Source of the DNA: Clostridia bacterium | GTDB lineage: Bacteria > Bacillota > Clostridia > Oscillospirales > CAG-272 | NCBI GenBank assembly: GCA_017461385.1 | Contig: JAFTXZ010000003.1 | Location: 210,392 to 274,391 of the forward strand | Length of the DNA stretch: 64,000 bases | Reading direction: 5' to 3' | Shown: positions 1 through 8,159 of the stretch, in pieces | Layout: each line of letters opens with the position of its first letter | How positions within the stretch are numbered: position 1 is the first letter of the stretch | The notes under the pieces: model-generated | What the model saw: only the letters and a program-made list of their open reading frames with translations | The model's database searches: none | What the model was told of the DNA's origin: nothing | Program-made: the position numbers and the translations under genes

Positions 1-633
1 ATTGTGTTTTCCCATATATTCAAAAAGCTGATTAGCAAATTCCTCACCCTTAACGTACTTAATTGATTTATTATGGTAATTCTTTGAAATATGGTTTACA
101 ATAGCGTAAAGAAGGTGGGTTTTACCTACACCACTGTTACCGTAAATAAATAATGGATTATAGGGCTTGATTTCGTTTGAATCATAATTCTGTGAGGCAA
201 CGGCTAAGGCAACTGAGTGTGCCATTTTATTTGATGAGCCGACTATAAAGTTTTCAAACGTATATTCTGAGCTATAATTCTCAGGAACATTTATTTTTTC
301 CTCCTCCTTTTTAGGAGATAGGTTTTCCTCGCTTTTCTTAAATTCAACTAAATCCTTATGGGTAAAATCTACGTCTCCATGCTCACTTGAGTGAATAGTA
401 ACCGCAGGCTCAAAGCCTAAAATATCAGTTAGATGATCTGCAATTTCGACAGCATAGCGCTGAGTCAAAATTTTCTTTTTTAAGTCTGTTGGGGAAACGA
501 ATATAGCCTCATCAATATCAAGGGAAACAAGCCTTAAATCTCCAAACCATAGATTGATAGATGTTGAAGAATTATTTTCAAGCATTTTTTCAATTAAAAT
601 TGATTTTATGCTTTCAAAATCTAAATCTGCCAT
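1..633 (-). CDS. dnaA: Chromosomal replication initiator DnaA, N-terminal part (cut by window edge)
   Basis: Translated from the ATG at 633, the first 211 codons give DnaA domain I (about residues 1-85), a charged linker, and the start of the AAA+ domain, which opens with YTFENFIVGSSNKMAH. The Walker A loop GNSGVGKTH is complete near residue 175. DnaA-ATP binds DnaA boxes and opens oriC. The start is fixed by AAGGAG 8 bases upstream and by a strong promoter at 701-729. The reading frame is open to base 1, so the ATPase core and the DNA-binding domain IV lie outside the window. Identification is certain. The downstream partner (usually dnaN) is not visible. Confidence 0.97.
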   Translation of the reverse strand, partial: MADLDFESIKSILIEKMLENNSSTSINLWFGDLRLVSLDIDEAIFVSPTDLKKKILTQRYAVEIADHLTDILGFEPAVTIHSSEHGDVDFTHKDLVEFKKSEENLSPKKEEEKINVPENYSSEYTFENFIVGSSNKMAHSVALAVASQNYDSNEIKPYNPLFIYGNSGVGKTHLLYAIVNHISKNYHNKSIKYVKGEEFANQLFEYMGKHN

Positions 634-700
634 TTTTCTCTCCTTTTCGTCAATTTGACTCACGCGTGTGCGTGCGTGATAATGTTATATAGTTAGTAAT

Positions 701-729
701 ATTATAACATATACGTGGAAAACTGTCAA
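701..729 (-). promoter_or_regulatory. dnaA promoter with an overlapping DnaA-box-like site
   Basis: TTGACA (724-729) and TATAAT (701-706) are separated by exactly 17 bases on the minus strand, an ideal sigma-A promoter. The spacer contains TTTTCCACG, two mismatches from the DnaA box TTATNCACA, which would suit autorepression. Between promoter and gene (661-678) is a CpG-rich patch of CGTG repeats that stands out in AT-rich DNA. The rest of the 634-876 gap holds only the next gene's terminator. Confidence 0.8.
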
Positions 730-835
730 CAAAATTGAAAAAATTTCTACTTATTATTATATGGAAAAATGGGTTTTTTCACATAAATGTTGACAAATAC
801 AATAAAATTTATATAAATTATTAACCAAAGCGTTA

Positions 836-871
836 AAAAAAGAGGCTAAGTATAAAATACTTAACCTCTCT
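836..871 (-). terminator. Rho-independent terminator of the GH28-pyrR-cyuA operon
   Basis: On the minus strand GAGAGGTTAAGTA pairs with TACTTAGCCTCTT across a short A/T loop and is followed by a T run, just after the cyuA stop codon. Confidence 0.85.
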
Positions 872-876
872 ATTTT

Positions 877-2154
877 TTATTTTCCGAGCATAATTTTTAT
901 AATTTCTCTGTCAGTTTCACTCATACCCTGCTTAGCAAGTCTGCCTATGTTAAAAATAGTATTTTCAACACCCTTTGTAACAATACCCTCGCCAGAATAG
1001 AATTGATGGTTTGAGAAGGTCATTTCCATACCCATAATTCCTGCCTCAACTGCCATAGCAATTTTTGCAGCACAGGAGCATTTTGCACCATCACAAATAG
1101 TACCTGATAAAATAGCTACTGAGTTAACAAGAGTGTGGGCAATTTCGTAATAATCTCCACCCTTGAGGAAGCAAATTCCACAGCCACAGCCACAGCCTGC
1201 AGAAATAGCGCCACAGTATGCTGAAAGACAGCCTATTCCCGTTTTTTGGTGGATTGTAATAAGGTCAGAAATAATTAAGGCACGGTATAGCTTGTCCTCG
1301 CTTACGTTAAGCTCTCTTGCATAAATAATAACTGGAACAGATGCACAAATGCCCTGATTTCCACTGCCTGAAATAATACATACAGGAAGCTCACAGCCAC
1401 TCATTCTTGCATCAGAGCCTGCAGCAGCGTATGCTCTTGCCTTAGTTCTTAAATCCTTTGAGCCTGTTTCTAAAAGAGTTTTACCGATTGAAGCGCCGAA
1501 TTCCTCTGAAATACCCTTTTGAGCAATAGCCATATTCATTTGGATTTGTCTGTCAAGATAGGGCTTTAGCTCGCAAAGGTCAACGGATTTTGCAAATTCA
1601 ACAATATTTTCAACGGTAAGTAAGGAACGGTCAGTGGAGCTTTTTTCTACCTGATCGCTTTCAGTGTGATAGGACTCTGTAATATCAGCTCCGTTCAGTA
1701 TAACGGATACAATGTTTGTATGCCTTTTTGCAAGTCTAACTTGGACACTGTGTCCATCGTTTTCTGCTTCAATAAAGATTTCAAAGTCATTTTTTGTGTC
1801 AAGCTCATATATTTCCATTGAAACAGAAGCTTGATATTCTCTGATTTTTGTTGTGTCATCAATAGCACAAAGAACCTGAAGCTTCTTTTCCGGTGCTTTG
1901 GCTATAATTCCTGCACAAATTGCAGAATTTATACCATGCATACCACCCGTCAGTGGAACAATGACGCTTTTTACGTTTTTTATAATGTTACCACTTAAGC
2001 CAACCCTTAACCTTTTAGGGTAAGCAGATAAGGCGTGAGATGCAATTGAGGAGGCGTAAGCAATAGCAATAGGCTCAGTACAGCCCATTGCAGGAATAAG
2101 CTCCTCCTTAAGTGTTTCCGTATAAGCACGGATCAGCTCATAAGAAAGTGACAT
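877..2154 (-). CDS. cyuA: L-cysteine desulfidase / serine dehydratase alpha family protein
   Basis: The 425-residue product fits the UPF0597/YhaM (CyuA) family: full length, starting with the conserved PAMGCTEPIA stretch (Cys25). Later cysteine-rich segments SAGCGCGCG and CDGAKCSC, plus SGSGNQGI, carry the likely iron-sulfur ligands and catalytic loop. Family members break L-cysteine into pyruvate, ammonia and sulfide in the cytoplasm using an oxygen-sensitive [4Fe-4S] cluster, which fits an anaerobe. It is the last gene of a leftward operon, 44 bases after the DUF4177 gene, and is followed by a clear terminator. The exact substrate (cysteine or another thiol/serine) cannot be told from sequence. 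Confidence 0.88.
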   Translation of the reverse strand: MSLSYELIRAYTETLKEELIPAMGCTEPIAIAYASSIASHALSAYPKRLRVGLSGNIIKNVKSVIVPLTGGMHGINSAICAGIIAKAPEKKLQVLCAIDDTTKIREYQASVSMEIYELDTKNDFEIFIEAENDGHSVQVRLAKRHTNIVSVILNGADITESYHTESDQVEKSSTDRSLLTVENIVEFAKSVDLCELKPYLDRQIQMNMAIAQKGISEEFGASIGKTLLETGSKDLRTKARAYAAAGSDARMSGCELPVCIISGSGNQGICASVPVIIYARELNVSEDKLYRALIISDLITIHQKTGIGCLSAYCGAISAGCGCGCGICFLKGGDYYEIAHTLVNSVAILSGTICDGAKCSCAAKIAMAVEAGIMGMEMTFSNHQFYSGEGIVTKGVENTIFNIGRLAKQGMSETDREIIKIMLGK

Positions 2155-2198
2155 AATACTCCTACTAAATATTAAAAATTACGGGCAACGTGTGTATA

Positions 2199-2402
2199 TT
2201 AATCCTTTGTTGTGTAAGATGAAGAAGCGTTTGAATTTATTTCTCTCTTAAAATAGAATAAACTGCTATCTACCGCAACAAGCTCCCAGCCTTCTTTTCC
2301 TAAATCATTAAAATATGATTGATATCTTTCATCATAATATCCGGCACCATATTTAGAATAAATAGTGTTAGTATTTACTACCTTGTATTCAAATTTTTTC
2401 AT
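2199..2402 (-). CDS. DUF4177 family small protein
   Basis: This 67-residue protein matches the short DUF4177 type: an N-terminal strand MKKFEYKVV, then the hallmark LGKEGWELVAV and an aromatic final strand (FYFKRE). It is cytoplasmic, with no signal or membrane segment. Function is unknown for the family. It starts 3 bases after the pyrR stop, with GGAGG lying inside the end of pyrR, so it is surely co-transcribed and probably translationally coupled. The tail (NSNASSSYTTKD) is polar and likely disordered. Confidence 0.75.
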   Translation of the reverse strand: MKKFEYKVVNTNTIYSKYGAGYYDERYQSYFNDLGKEGWELVAVDSSLFYFKREINSNASSSYTTKD

Positions 2403-2405
2403 TTT

Positions 2406-2945
2406 TTATTCCTCCGTATCATATAGCTTTACGCTTGTTTCGCCGTCAATTGTATCTACAAGAACCTTTATAAGCTCCGTTCTTGCAGTAGGGAAGTTTT
2501 TGCCTGTAAAATTAGCACAAATAGGAAGCTCCCTGTGGCCTCTGTCAATCAAAACGGCAAGCTGAATTTTTGATGGCCTGCCAAGGGAAATAAGTGCGTC
2601 CATACCTGCGCGGGCACTTCTTCCCGTAAATAAAACGTCATCAACCATAACTACGGTTTTCCCCTCAATATCAAAGGGAATATTCGTTTTATTTTCATAG
2701 CTTATACTACTATTATCAAGGTCGTCTCTGTGGGGATAAATATCTAAAACACCCACATTTATAGAAACTCCCTCGATATTTTTAATGTTTTCTGCAATAA
2801 TTCGTGCAATATCAACACCACGACTCAAAATACCAACAAGGCACAAATCACCTGTTCCCTTGTTCTTTTCAATAATTTCGTGAGAGATACGTCTTAGGGA
2901 GCGAAGCACTGCCTCCCTATCCATTAAGGTGGATTTTAGTTTCAT
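2406..2945 (-). CDS. pyrR: Bifunctional pyr operon attenuator / uracil phosphoribosyltransferase PyrR
   Basis: The 179-residue product has the PRPP-binding signature VVMVDDVLFTGRSARAG near residues 95-111 and ends at the usual PyrR length. Known PyrR proteins bind pyr mRNA leaders in response to UMP/UTP and also make UMP from uracil and PRPP. The ATG overlaps the TGA of the upstream GH28 gene (ATGA), so its translation is coupled to that gene. No pyrimidine-biosynthesis genes are near, so it must regulate pyr genes elsewhere or serve only in uracil salvage. No PyrR-binding attenuator was recognised in this operon. Confidence 0.93.
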   Translation of the reverse strand: MKLKSTLMDREAVLRSLRRISHEIIEKNKGTGDLCLVGILSRGVDIARIIAENIKNIEGVSINVGVLDIYPHRDDLDNSSISYENKTNIPFDIEGKTVVMVDDVLFTGRSARAGMDALISLGRPSKIQLAVLIDRGHRELPICANFTGKNFPTARTELIKVLVDTIDGETSVKLYDTEE

Positions 2946-4183
2946 TTTACCTCTTTTCCATTATGTAAAACGTTATTACAGCCGAAAACGTACAAGGTGT
3001 CCCCTGTCTTAAATGGAGCTGGCTGAAGCTTTTCAATATTTGGTTGTAGGTCAAGCTTGTTTTTGAAATAAGGGTGAGTTGAGCCCTCCTTATATTCAAG
3101 GGTAACGTTGTTTAGTGAAATATCAGAAACGTTTCCGTTTGTACCTGCAATAATAGATGGGTTTTCCTCAATAAAGTGGCAATTTTCAAGGACAACGTTT
3201 TTAATGATAGCCTTCTTCTCTGCACCACAGATTACGAAGCCCTCACCCTTGCCCCACCAGCCACCTGCGTGGATATGTGTTTGACAGTCAATGTTGTAAA
3301 TTTTAACGTTTTCAACAATACCCTCATCTCCTGAAAAGATGGAAATACCACGGTTTGATGGGAGAATTTTAATATCGTGAACGCTTACGTTTCTTATAAC
3401 GCTATAAAGATGGCCAAAGCGAATTGCTGCAGAGCGTGAGGACATTAAGCAATCATAAACCTCGATATTTTCGCAAACGCCATTTTCGTTGGTGATACAG
3501 GTTGCTGCAAAGCAGTCGTCGCCACAAAGGAAGGTACAATCTCTTACAACGATATTTTTTGAGGCTGTAAAGTGTACGCCGTCGTTATTTGCAATTCTGT
3601 TGTGATTATCTACGTAGCATTTTTCAAATACTATATTTTCACAGTTAGAAAACGTAACTGTCCAGCAAGGAGAATTAAAAATCTTAAGGTCGTGAACGTG
3701 TAGATTTTTACAATTGTTAAAGAAAATTGGTTGAGATGGTCTTGTAATTTTTGTTTCTGGACCAACAACGGTTTGCTCCTCAAATTCCTTTACCATTTCT
3801 TCCCTTGCAACCTCATCAGGACACCAAGCGTCAAAGTTTACAAAGGCATCACCATTCATTTGAATTTTACCGCCACCACAAAGCTCAATATTATCGCAGT
3901 CAAGGGCGTAAATTAAGGAAATAGTTTTAACCATTTCATTGTGATAAAACTCATTTGCATAGTAATGTGCAAGATTACGAGATCCACAAAGCTCTGAGCC
4001 CTTTTCAATAACAACCTTTATATCTCCCTTTAATCTGATAGTTCCACAAAGGAAAATACCGTTGCCACCTAAAAGAAGCGTATCTCCCTTTTCACAGCTA
4101 TCAATGGCATTCTGAATAGCAACTGTATCAAGGGTACAGCCATCGCCCATAGCGCCGAAATCTCTTACGTTAACAATCTTCAT
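2942..4183 (-). CDS. Glycoside hydrolase family 28 (polygalacturonase-like) protein
   Basis: The 413-residue protein opens with VRDFGAMGDG, typical of right-handed beta-helix pectin enzymes. It keeps the GH28 acidic motifs NNDG (about residue 197) and GDDC (about 219), where the catalytic aspartates lie. The later SHG and RIK motifs are altered (IRFGHLYS, SNRGISIF), which suggests a divergent subfamily or a different uronide or rhamnoside substrate. There is no signal peptide, so it would act on imported oligosaccharides in the cytoplasm. AGGAG precedes the ATG, a strong promoter lies at 4219-4247, and it heads the operon with pyrR. Confidence 0.85.
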   Translation of the reverse strand: MKIVNVRDFGAMGDGCTLDTVAIQNAIDSCEKGDTLLLGGNGIFLCGTIRLKGDIKVVIEKGSELCGSRNLAHYYANEFYHNEMVKTISLIYALDCDNIELCGGGKIQMNGDAFVNFDAWCPDEVAREEMVKEFEEQTVVGPETKITRPSQPIFFNNCKNLHVHDLKIFNSPCWTVTFSNCENIVFEKCYVDNHNRIANNDGVHFTASKNIVVRDCTFLCGDDCFAATCITNENGVCENIEVYDCLMSSRSAAIRFGHLYSVIRNVSVHDIKILPSNRGISIFSGDEGIVENVKIYNIDCQTHIHAGGWWGKGEGFVICGAEKKAIIKNVVLENCHFIEENPSIIAGTNGNVSDISLNNVTLEYKEGSTHPYFKNKLDLQPNIEKLQPAPFKTGDTLYVFGCNNVLHNGKEVK

Positions 4184-4218
4184 AAAAATCTCCTAAAAAA
4201 GCATATTTATACATTTTA

Positions 4219-4247
4219 ATTTTAACATTGATTAATATAAAAGTCAA
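4219..4247 (-). promoter_or_regulatory. Promoter of the GH28-pyrR-DUF4177-cyuA operon
   Basis: TTGACT (4242-4247) and TAAAAT (4219-4224) have a 17-base spacer on the minus strand, 35 bases before the GH28 start. Confidence 0.75.
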
Positions 4248-4286
4248 CAGGAAAAAGTCTTAGACTTTTTAGAAAATAAAAAGAAA

Positions 4287-4310
4287 AAAGAGCAGAAAAA
4301 TCTGCTCTTT
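4287..4310 (-). terminator. Terminator behind the old mnmG 3' end
   Basis: AAAGAGCAGA and TCTGCTCTTT form a perfect 10-bp stem around AAAA, followed on the minus strand by TTTTTTC. It directly follows the duplicated mnmG tail at 4313-4386 rather than the real mnmG stop. Confidence 0.85.
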
Positions 4311-4312
4311 AA

Positions 4313-4386
4313 TTATTTGCCAAGGTAAATAAGCAACACTGAAATATCAGCAGGTGAAACATCTAATATTCTTGATACTTGCCCAA
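4313..4386 (-). pseudogene. Duplicated, diverged 3' end of mnmG
   Basis: Over 74 ungapped bases this matches the true mnmG end (4462-4535) with about 13 differences. In frame it encodes GIGQVSRILDVSPADISVLL IYLGK and a stop; the true tail has TLGQASRISGVSPADISVLL in the matching part. Most changes are silent or conservative, so this is a real allele of the gene end and not random decay. It carries the terminator, which makes it the probable original end, displaced when the repeat at 4387-4443 arrived. Confidence 0.85.
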
Positions 4387-4443
4387 TGCCTTCCCTCTTT
4401 GATTGGAGGGGAAGGGGGACCGCTTGCGGTGGATGAGGTGTAG
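4387..4443. repeat. Dispersed palindromic repeat (GCCTTCCC...GATGAGGTGTAG family)
   Basis: It starts TGCCTTCCCTC, continues through a GGAGGGGAAGG arm and a GGACCGCTTGCGGTGG hairpin, and ends GATGAGGTGTAG. Related copies lie at 8927-9009 and 45699-45869. It has no coding capacity and resembles a MITE or REP-type element. It lies between two copies of the mnmG 3' end. Confidence 0.75.
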
Positions 4444-4461
4444 ATAACAAAATGTATTATT

Positions 4462-6336
4462 CTATTTACCTAAGTAAATAAGCAACACTGAAATATCAGC
4501 AGGTGAAACGCCTGATATACGGGATGCCTGACCAAGAGTGAGTGGCTTAACCTTATTTAGCTTTTGGCTAGCCTCAATTCTGAGCCCTTTGATTTGAGAA
4601 TAATCTATTGATTCTGCAAGTGGCATTTGCTCCAGCCTTGCTTGTTTTTCAACCTCAAGAAGCTGTTTTTTAACGTATCCGTCGTATTTTATATCGTTTT
4701 GTGCAGTAAATAAAACGGATTTTGGAAGGGCTTGAGGACATTTATCAAACTCCTTAAGCTTTTCCATATCTAACTGTGGTCTTTTAATTAACTCACCAAG
4801 CTGGGTTGGGATTGAAATAGGTGAGGTTCCATTATCTAAAAGAACCTTGTTTAGCTCCTCACTTGGATGAATGGTAAGGTGAGAAAGCCTGTTTTTTTCG
4901 TCCTCTATTTGATTTTTTCTTTTTTCAAAGTGAGCCCACTGCAAATCACTAACAAGACCAACGCGTCTGCCAATTGGAGTAAGACGCAGGTCTGCATTAT
5001 CCTGTCTTAAAAGCAAACGGAATTCAGAGCGTGAGGTCATCATACGATAGGGCTCGCTTGTTCCCTTAGTTACAAGGTCGTCAATCAAGGTACCAATATA
5101 TGATGATGAACGAGGCAAAATCATACACTCCTCGCCCTTAATTTTAAGGGAAGCGTTGATTCCTGCCACAAGTCCCTGTGCTCCTGCCTCCTCATAGCCA
5201 GAGGTGCCGTTAAACTGTCCTGCACCGTATAAGCCACTGATTTTTTTATATTCAAGGGTCGGCAAAAGCTCCTGAGGGTCGGTGCAATCATATTCAATTG
5301 CATAAGCATATCTTGTTACAACTGCATTTTCAAAGCCCTTTAGGGAGTGAAGCATTTTCATTTGAACCTCAATAGGCATTGAGGTAGAAAAGCCCTGTAA
5401 ATATATTTCCTTAGTGTCAGCGCCTGTTGGCTCAACGAAAAGCTGATGGCGTGATTTATCGGAAAAGCGCACTATTTTGTCCTCAATAGACGGGCAATAG
5501 CGTGGACCAGTGCCGTGAATATTGCCTGAGTACATAGCGCTTTTTGTAAGATTGTCTCTTATTATTTGGTGAGTTTCCTCGTTTGTGTAGGCAATGTAGC
5601 AGGGAATTTGATTTTTTATTGGGTAAGACGACTCATCTGTCTGCCAGGAAAACGGGAGAGCATCATTTTCACCCTCTTGAATTTCAAGCTGTGAAAAATC
5701 AATTGAATCTGCGTGCACCCTTGCAGGCGTACCCGTCTTAAACCTCATCATCGAAATACCCTCACGCAAAAGGGCGTCTGTTAAAAATGATGCGTGGGTC
5801 AAGGAGTCTGGACCCGAATGGTAGCATATATTTCCTGTGTGAATCGTGGCATTTAGATATGTTCCGGTACAAAGAATTACTGCTGATGCCTCATATTTTT
5901 CCCCGAGACGTGTCGCAATTCCCACTACCTTTTTATTTTCACCCTCGAATGAGGTTAAAATGTCCGTCACCTCTGCTTGAACGATTCGAAGATTTTTAGT
6001 ATTCTCTAAAACTGACTTCATAATGGAGCGATACTTCATTCTGTCAGCCTGTATTCTTTTTGAGTAAACTGCAGCACCCTTTCCAAGATTAAGAGTTCTT
6101 GTTTGCAAGGTAACCAGGTCTGCGCTTCTGCCCATTTGACCGCCTAGTGCGTCAATTTCATAAACTAAATGACCCTTCGCTGTGCCACCAATTGAGGGAT
6201 TGCAGGGTAAATTTGCAACTGCATCAAGAGACATAGTGAACAAAATTGTATTCATACCCATTCTTGCTGAGGCAAGTGCTGCCTCAATGCCTGCATGACC
6301 TGCACCTACTACGATTACGTCAGCCTTATTTGACAT
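4462..6336 (-). CDS. mnmG: tRNA uridine-5-carboxymethylaminomethyl(34) synthesis protein MnmG
   Basis: The 624-residue protein has the FAD-binding GAGHAG motif at residues 11-16, NLPCNPSIGGTAKGH near 43-57, and the C-terminal helical domain ending VSPADISVLL. With MnmE (not in the window), MnmG modifies the wobble uridine of several tRNAs using FAD, folate and glycine or ammonium. AAAGGGGAG lies before the ATG, 21 bases after rlmH. The 3' end is duplicated just downstream. In many Firmicutes mnmG sits beside noc-parA-parB, which are here about 55 kb away. Confidence 0.97.
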   Translation of the reverse strand: MSNKADVIVVGAGHAGIEAALASARMGMNTILFTMSLDAVANLPCNPSIGGTAKGHLVYEIDALGGQMGRSADLVTLQTRTLNLGKGAAVYSKRIQADRMKYRSIMKSVLENTKNLRIVQAEVTDILTSFEGENKKVVGIATRLGEKYEASAVILCTGTYLNATIHTGNICYHSGPDSLTHASFLTDALLREGISMMRFKTGTPARVHADSIDFSQLEIQEGENDALPFSWQTDESSYPIKNQIPCYIAYTNEETHQIIRDNLTKSAMYSGNIHGTGPRYCPSIEDKIVRFSDKSRHQLFVEPTGADTKEIYLQGFSTSMPIEVQMKMLHSLKGFENAVVTRYAYAIEYDCTDPQELLPTLEYKKISGLYGAGQFNGTSGYEEAGAQGLVAGINASLKIKGEECMILPRSSSYIGTLIDDLVTKGTSEPYRMMTSRSEFRLLLRQDNADLRLTPIGRRVGLVSDLQWAHFEKRKNQIEDEKNRLSHLTIHPSEELNKVLLDNGTSPISIPTQLGELIKRPQLDMEKLKEFDKCPQALPKSVLFTAQNDIKYDGYVKKQLLEVEKQARLEQMPLAESIDYSQIKGLRIEASQKLNKVKPLTLGQASRISGVSPADISVLLIYLGK

Positions 6337-6357
6337 ATTGCTCCCCTTTCTTGATGC

Positions 6358-6840
6358 TTACTTATGATATTTTGTGCCATTGATAATATTCAAGGCACGA
6401 TAGATAGCCTCGCAAAGAATTACTCTTAAAAGCTGGTGTGGAAACGTAAGTGGCGAGATAGATAGCTTATAGTCTGCCCTTTCCTTAACTCCCTTGGAAA
6501 GACCAAAGGACGAGCCTATTATAAATACTATTTCGCTTCGACCCTGTGTCGCAATTTGAGAGATTTTTGTGGCAAGCTCAGGGCTTGAAAGCATTTTTCC
6601 CTCAACACACATAGCAATAACGTAAGACTTGCTTGATAGCTTTTCAAATATTTTCTTTTCCTCAGCCAAAAGGCATGCGTCAATTTGTGCCTGACTAGGA
6701 TTTTCTGGTAGCCTTTCCTCCTTTAATTGAATATGCTCGCAACGGGCAAAGCCACCTATTCTTTTTGTGTATTCCTGACAAGCCTCACGGAGATAGCTCT
6801 CCTTAAGGTCGCCAATTGATATTATCTTAACGTTTAGCAT
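6358..6840 (-). CDS. rlmH: 23S rRNA (pseudouridine1915-N3)-methyltransferase RlmH
   Basis: The 160-residue SPOUT methyltransferase has the expected length. The family signature is present: FIIGSSFGLSKGVKERAD for the SAM-binding knot, and the C-terminal LTFPHQLLRVILCEAIYRAL with the conserved YHK end. RlmH methylates pseudouridine 1915 in helix 69 of 23S rRNA after 70S assembly. Its ATG overlaps the TAA of ynbB by one base (TAATG), which signals translational coupling. Confidence 0.96.
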   Translation of the reverse strand: MLNVKIISIGDLKESYLREACQEYTKRIGGFARCEHIQLKEERLPENPSQAQIDACLLAEEKKIFEKLSSKSYVIAMCVEGKMLSSPELATKISQIATQGRSEIVFIIGSSFGLSKGVKERADYKLSISPLTFPHQLLRVILCEAIYRALNIINGTKYHK

Positions 6841-8087
6841 TATTTTTCTTCCAATAGCTTTTCTGCAGAGGCTAAAATAGCAAGCTTACCGCTTTCGTAG
6901 GTCAGACCACCCTGCAAAAATGCAGTGTATGGTGGACGGATAGGACCATCTGCACTAAGCTCAATAGATGAGCCCTGTGTAAATGCGCCTGCAGCCATAA
7001 TTACCTCGTCCTGATAGCCTGGCATAGCCCAAGGCATAGGGGTAACGTAGGAGTCAACGGGACTTGCACCTTGAATACCCTGACAGAATTTTATTAGACC
7101 CTCTGGATAGCCAAACTTAATCGTTTGAATAATGTCTGAACGGAATTCGTTGTACTTAGGTGAAACGTCAAAGCCAAGCCTTTCAAAAATGTATGAGGCG
7201 AAATGCGCAGTTTTCTTAGCCTGCATAACGATATGAGGAGCTAAGAAGAAGCCCTTGAAAAGATTTCTGTTTTGACCAAGGGTTGCTCCAACCTCACAGC
7301 CTGTGCCCACGGACGTAAGACGATAGGAGGCAAGCTCCACTGCCCTTTTTGTTCCAGCAATGTATCCACCGCTTTCGGCAATTCCACCACCTGGATTTTT
7401 AATTAGTGAGCCGATAATCATATCAGCTCCAACATGGCATGGCTCTCTGTCCTCACAAAACTCGCCATAGCAGTTGTCAACAACCACGTAAGCCTTGCTT
7501 CTTTGATGAACGAAATCACATATTTCGCCGATTTGGTCAATAGTCAGAGTAGGACGGTTTAGATAACCCTTTGAGCGCTGAACAAATACAACCTTTACCC
7601 TGTCCCCGTGCTTATTTAGCTTGTTTTCTATGCTATCAAAATCAATTTGGTTATTTTTGAAATCGACCTGATCGTACTCGACTCCAAAATCCGCAAGAGA
7701 GCCGTCGCCGTTTGCACCATTCAAGCCGATAACCTCGCAAAGCGTATCGTATGGCTGATTGGTAACTGATAGCATAACGTCCCCCGGTCTTAAAAGCCCA
7801 AAAAGACCGATTGTTAAGGCGGTTGTACCATTGGGTATAGTGTGCCTTACAAAGGCGCTTTCTGCCCCGAAAACGTCGGCATAGACCTTGTCAAGGGCGT
7901 CTCTACCTACGTCATCGTAGCCGTAGCCTGTGGTTCCTGAAAACATAGTGTCGGAAACCCTGTTTTCTTTATAATAGTGCAAAATTCTTTGCGTGTTTTT
8001 GTAGGAAATTTCCTCAAGCTCCTTGAAAATTGGAGCAAGTGCAAGCTCTGCCTCGCTGGCTAATCTATTTAGCATTTCTAAATCCAT
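6840..8087 (-). CDS. ynbB: Methionine gamma-lyase / aluminium-resistance family PLP enzyme (YnbB-like)
   Basis: The 415-residue fold type I PLP enzyme has family features such as FSGTTGYGYDDVGRDALD near residue 50, IPNGTTALTIGLFG, and the lysine-bearing GSLIKNPGGGIAESGGYIAG, where the PLP Schiff base forms. The family is annotated as methionine gamma-lyase-like, but its in vivo reaction is poorly known. I start at the ATG 8087 because AGAGG lies just before it and a good promoter ends at 8128; an earlier in-frame start would run through the promoter. It heads the operon with rlmH and mnmG. Confidence 0.9.
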   Translation of the reverse strand: MDLEMLNRLASEAELALAPIFKELEEISYKNTQRILHYYKENRVSDTMFSGTTGYGYDDVGRDALDKVYADVFGAESAFVRHTIPNGTTALTIGLFGLLRPGDVMLSVTNQPYDTLCEVIGLNGANGDGSLADFGVEYDQVDFKNNQIDFDSIENKLNKHGDRVKVVFVQRSKGYLNRPTLTIDQIGEICDFVHQRSKAYVVVDNCYGEFCEDREPCHVGADMIIGSLIKNPGGGIAESGGYIAGTKRAVELASYRLTSVGTGCEVGATLGQNRNLFKGFFLAPHIVMQAKKTAHFASYIFERLGFDVSPKYNEFRSDIIQTIKFGYPEGLIKFCQGIQGASPVDSYVTPMPWAMPGYQDEVIMAAGAFTQGSSIELSADGPIRPPYTAFLQGGLTYESGKLAILASAEKLLEEK

Positions 8088-8127
8088 AGTAAACCTCTTG
8101 TTCTTAAGTCGTGCAAATATCATAATA

Positions 8128-8156
8128 ATTTTATCATAGCAACCGAATAAAGTCAA
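8128..8156 (-). promoter_or_regulatory. Promoter of the ynbB-rlmH-mnmG operon
   Basis: TTGACT (8151-8156) and TAAAAT (8128-8133) are separated by 17 bases on the minus strand, 41 bases before the chosen ynbB ATG. Confidence 0.8.
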
Positions 8157-8159
8157 CAA

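Noticed and set aside
634..876. oriC upstream of dnaA
   Set aside because: Only two DnaA-box-like sequences with mismatches, no cluster, and the strand bias of the window points to an origin at the right end.
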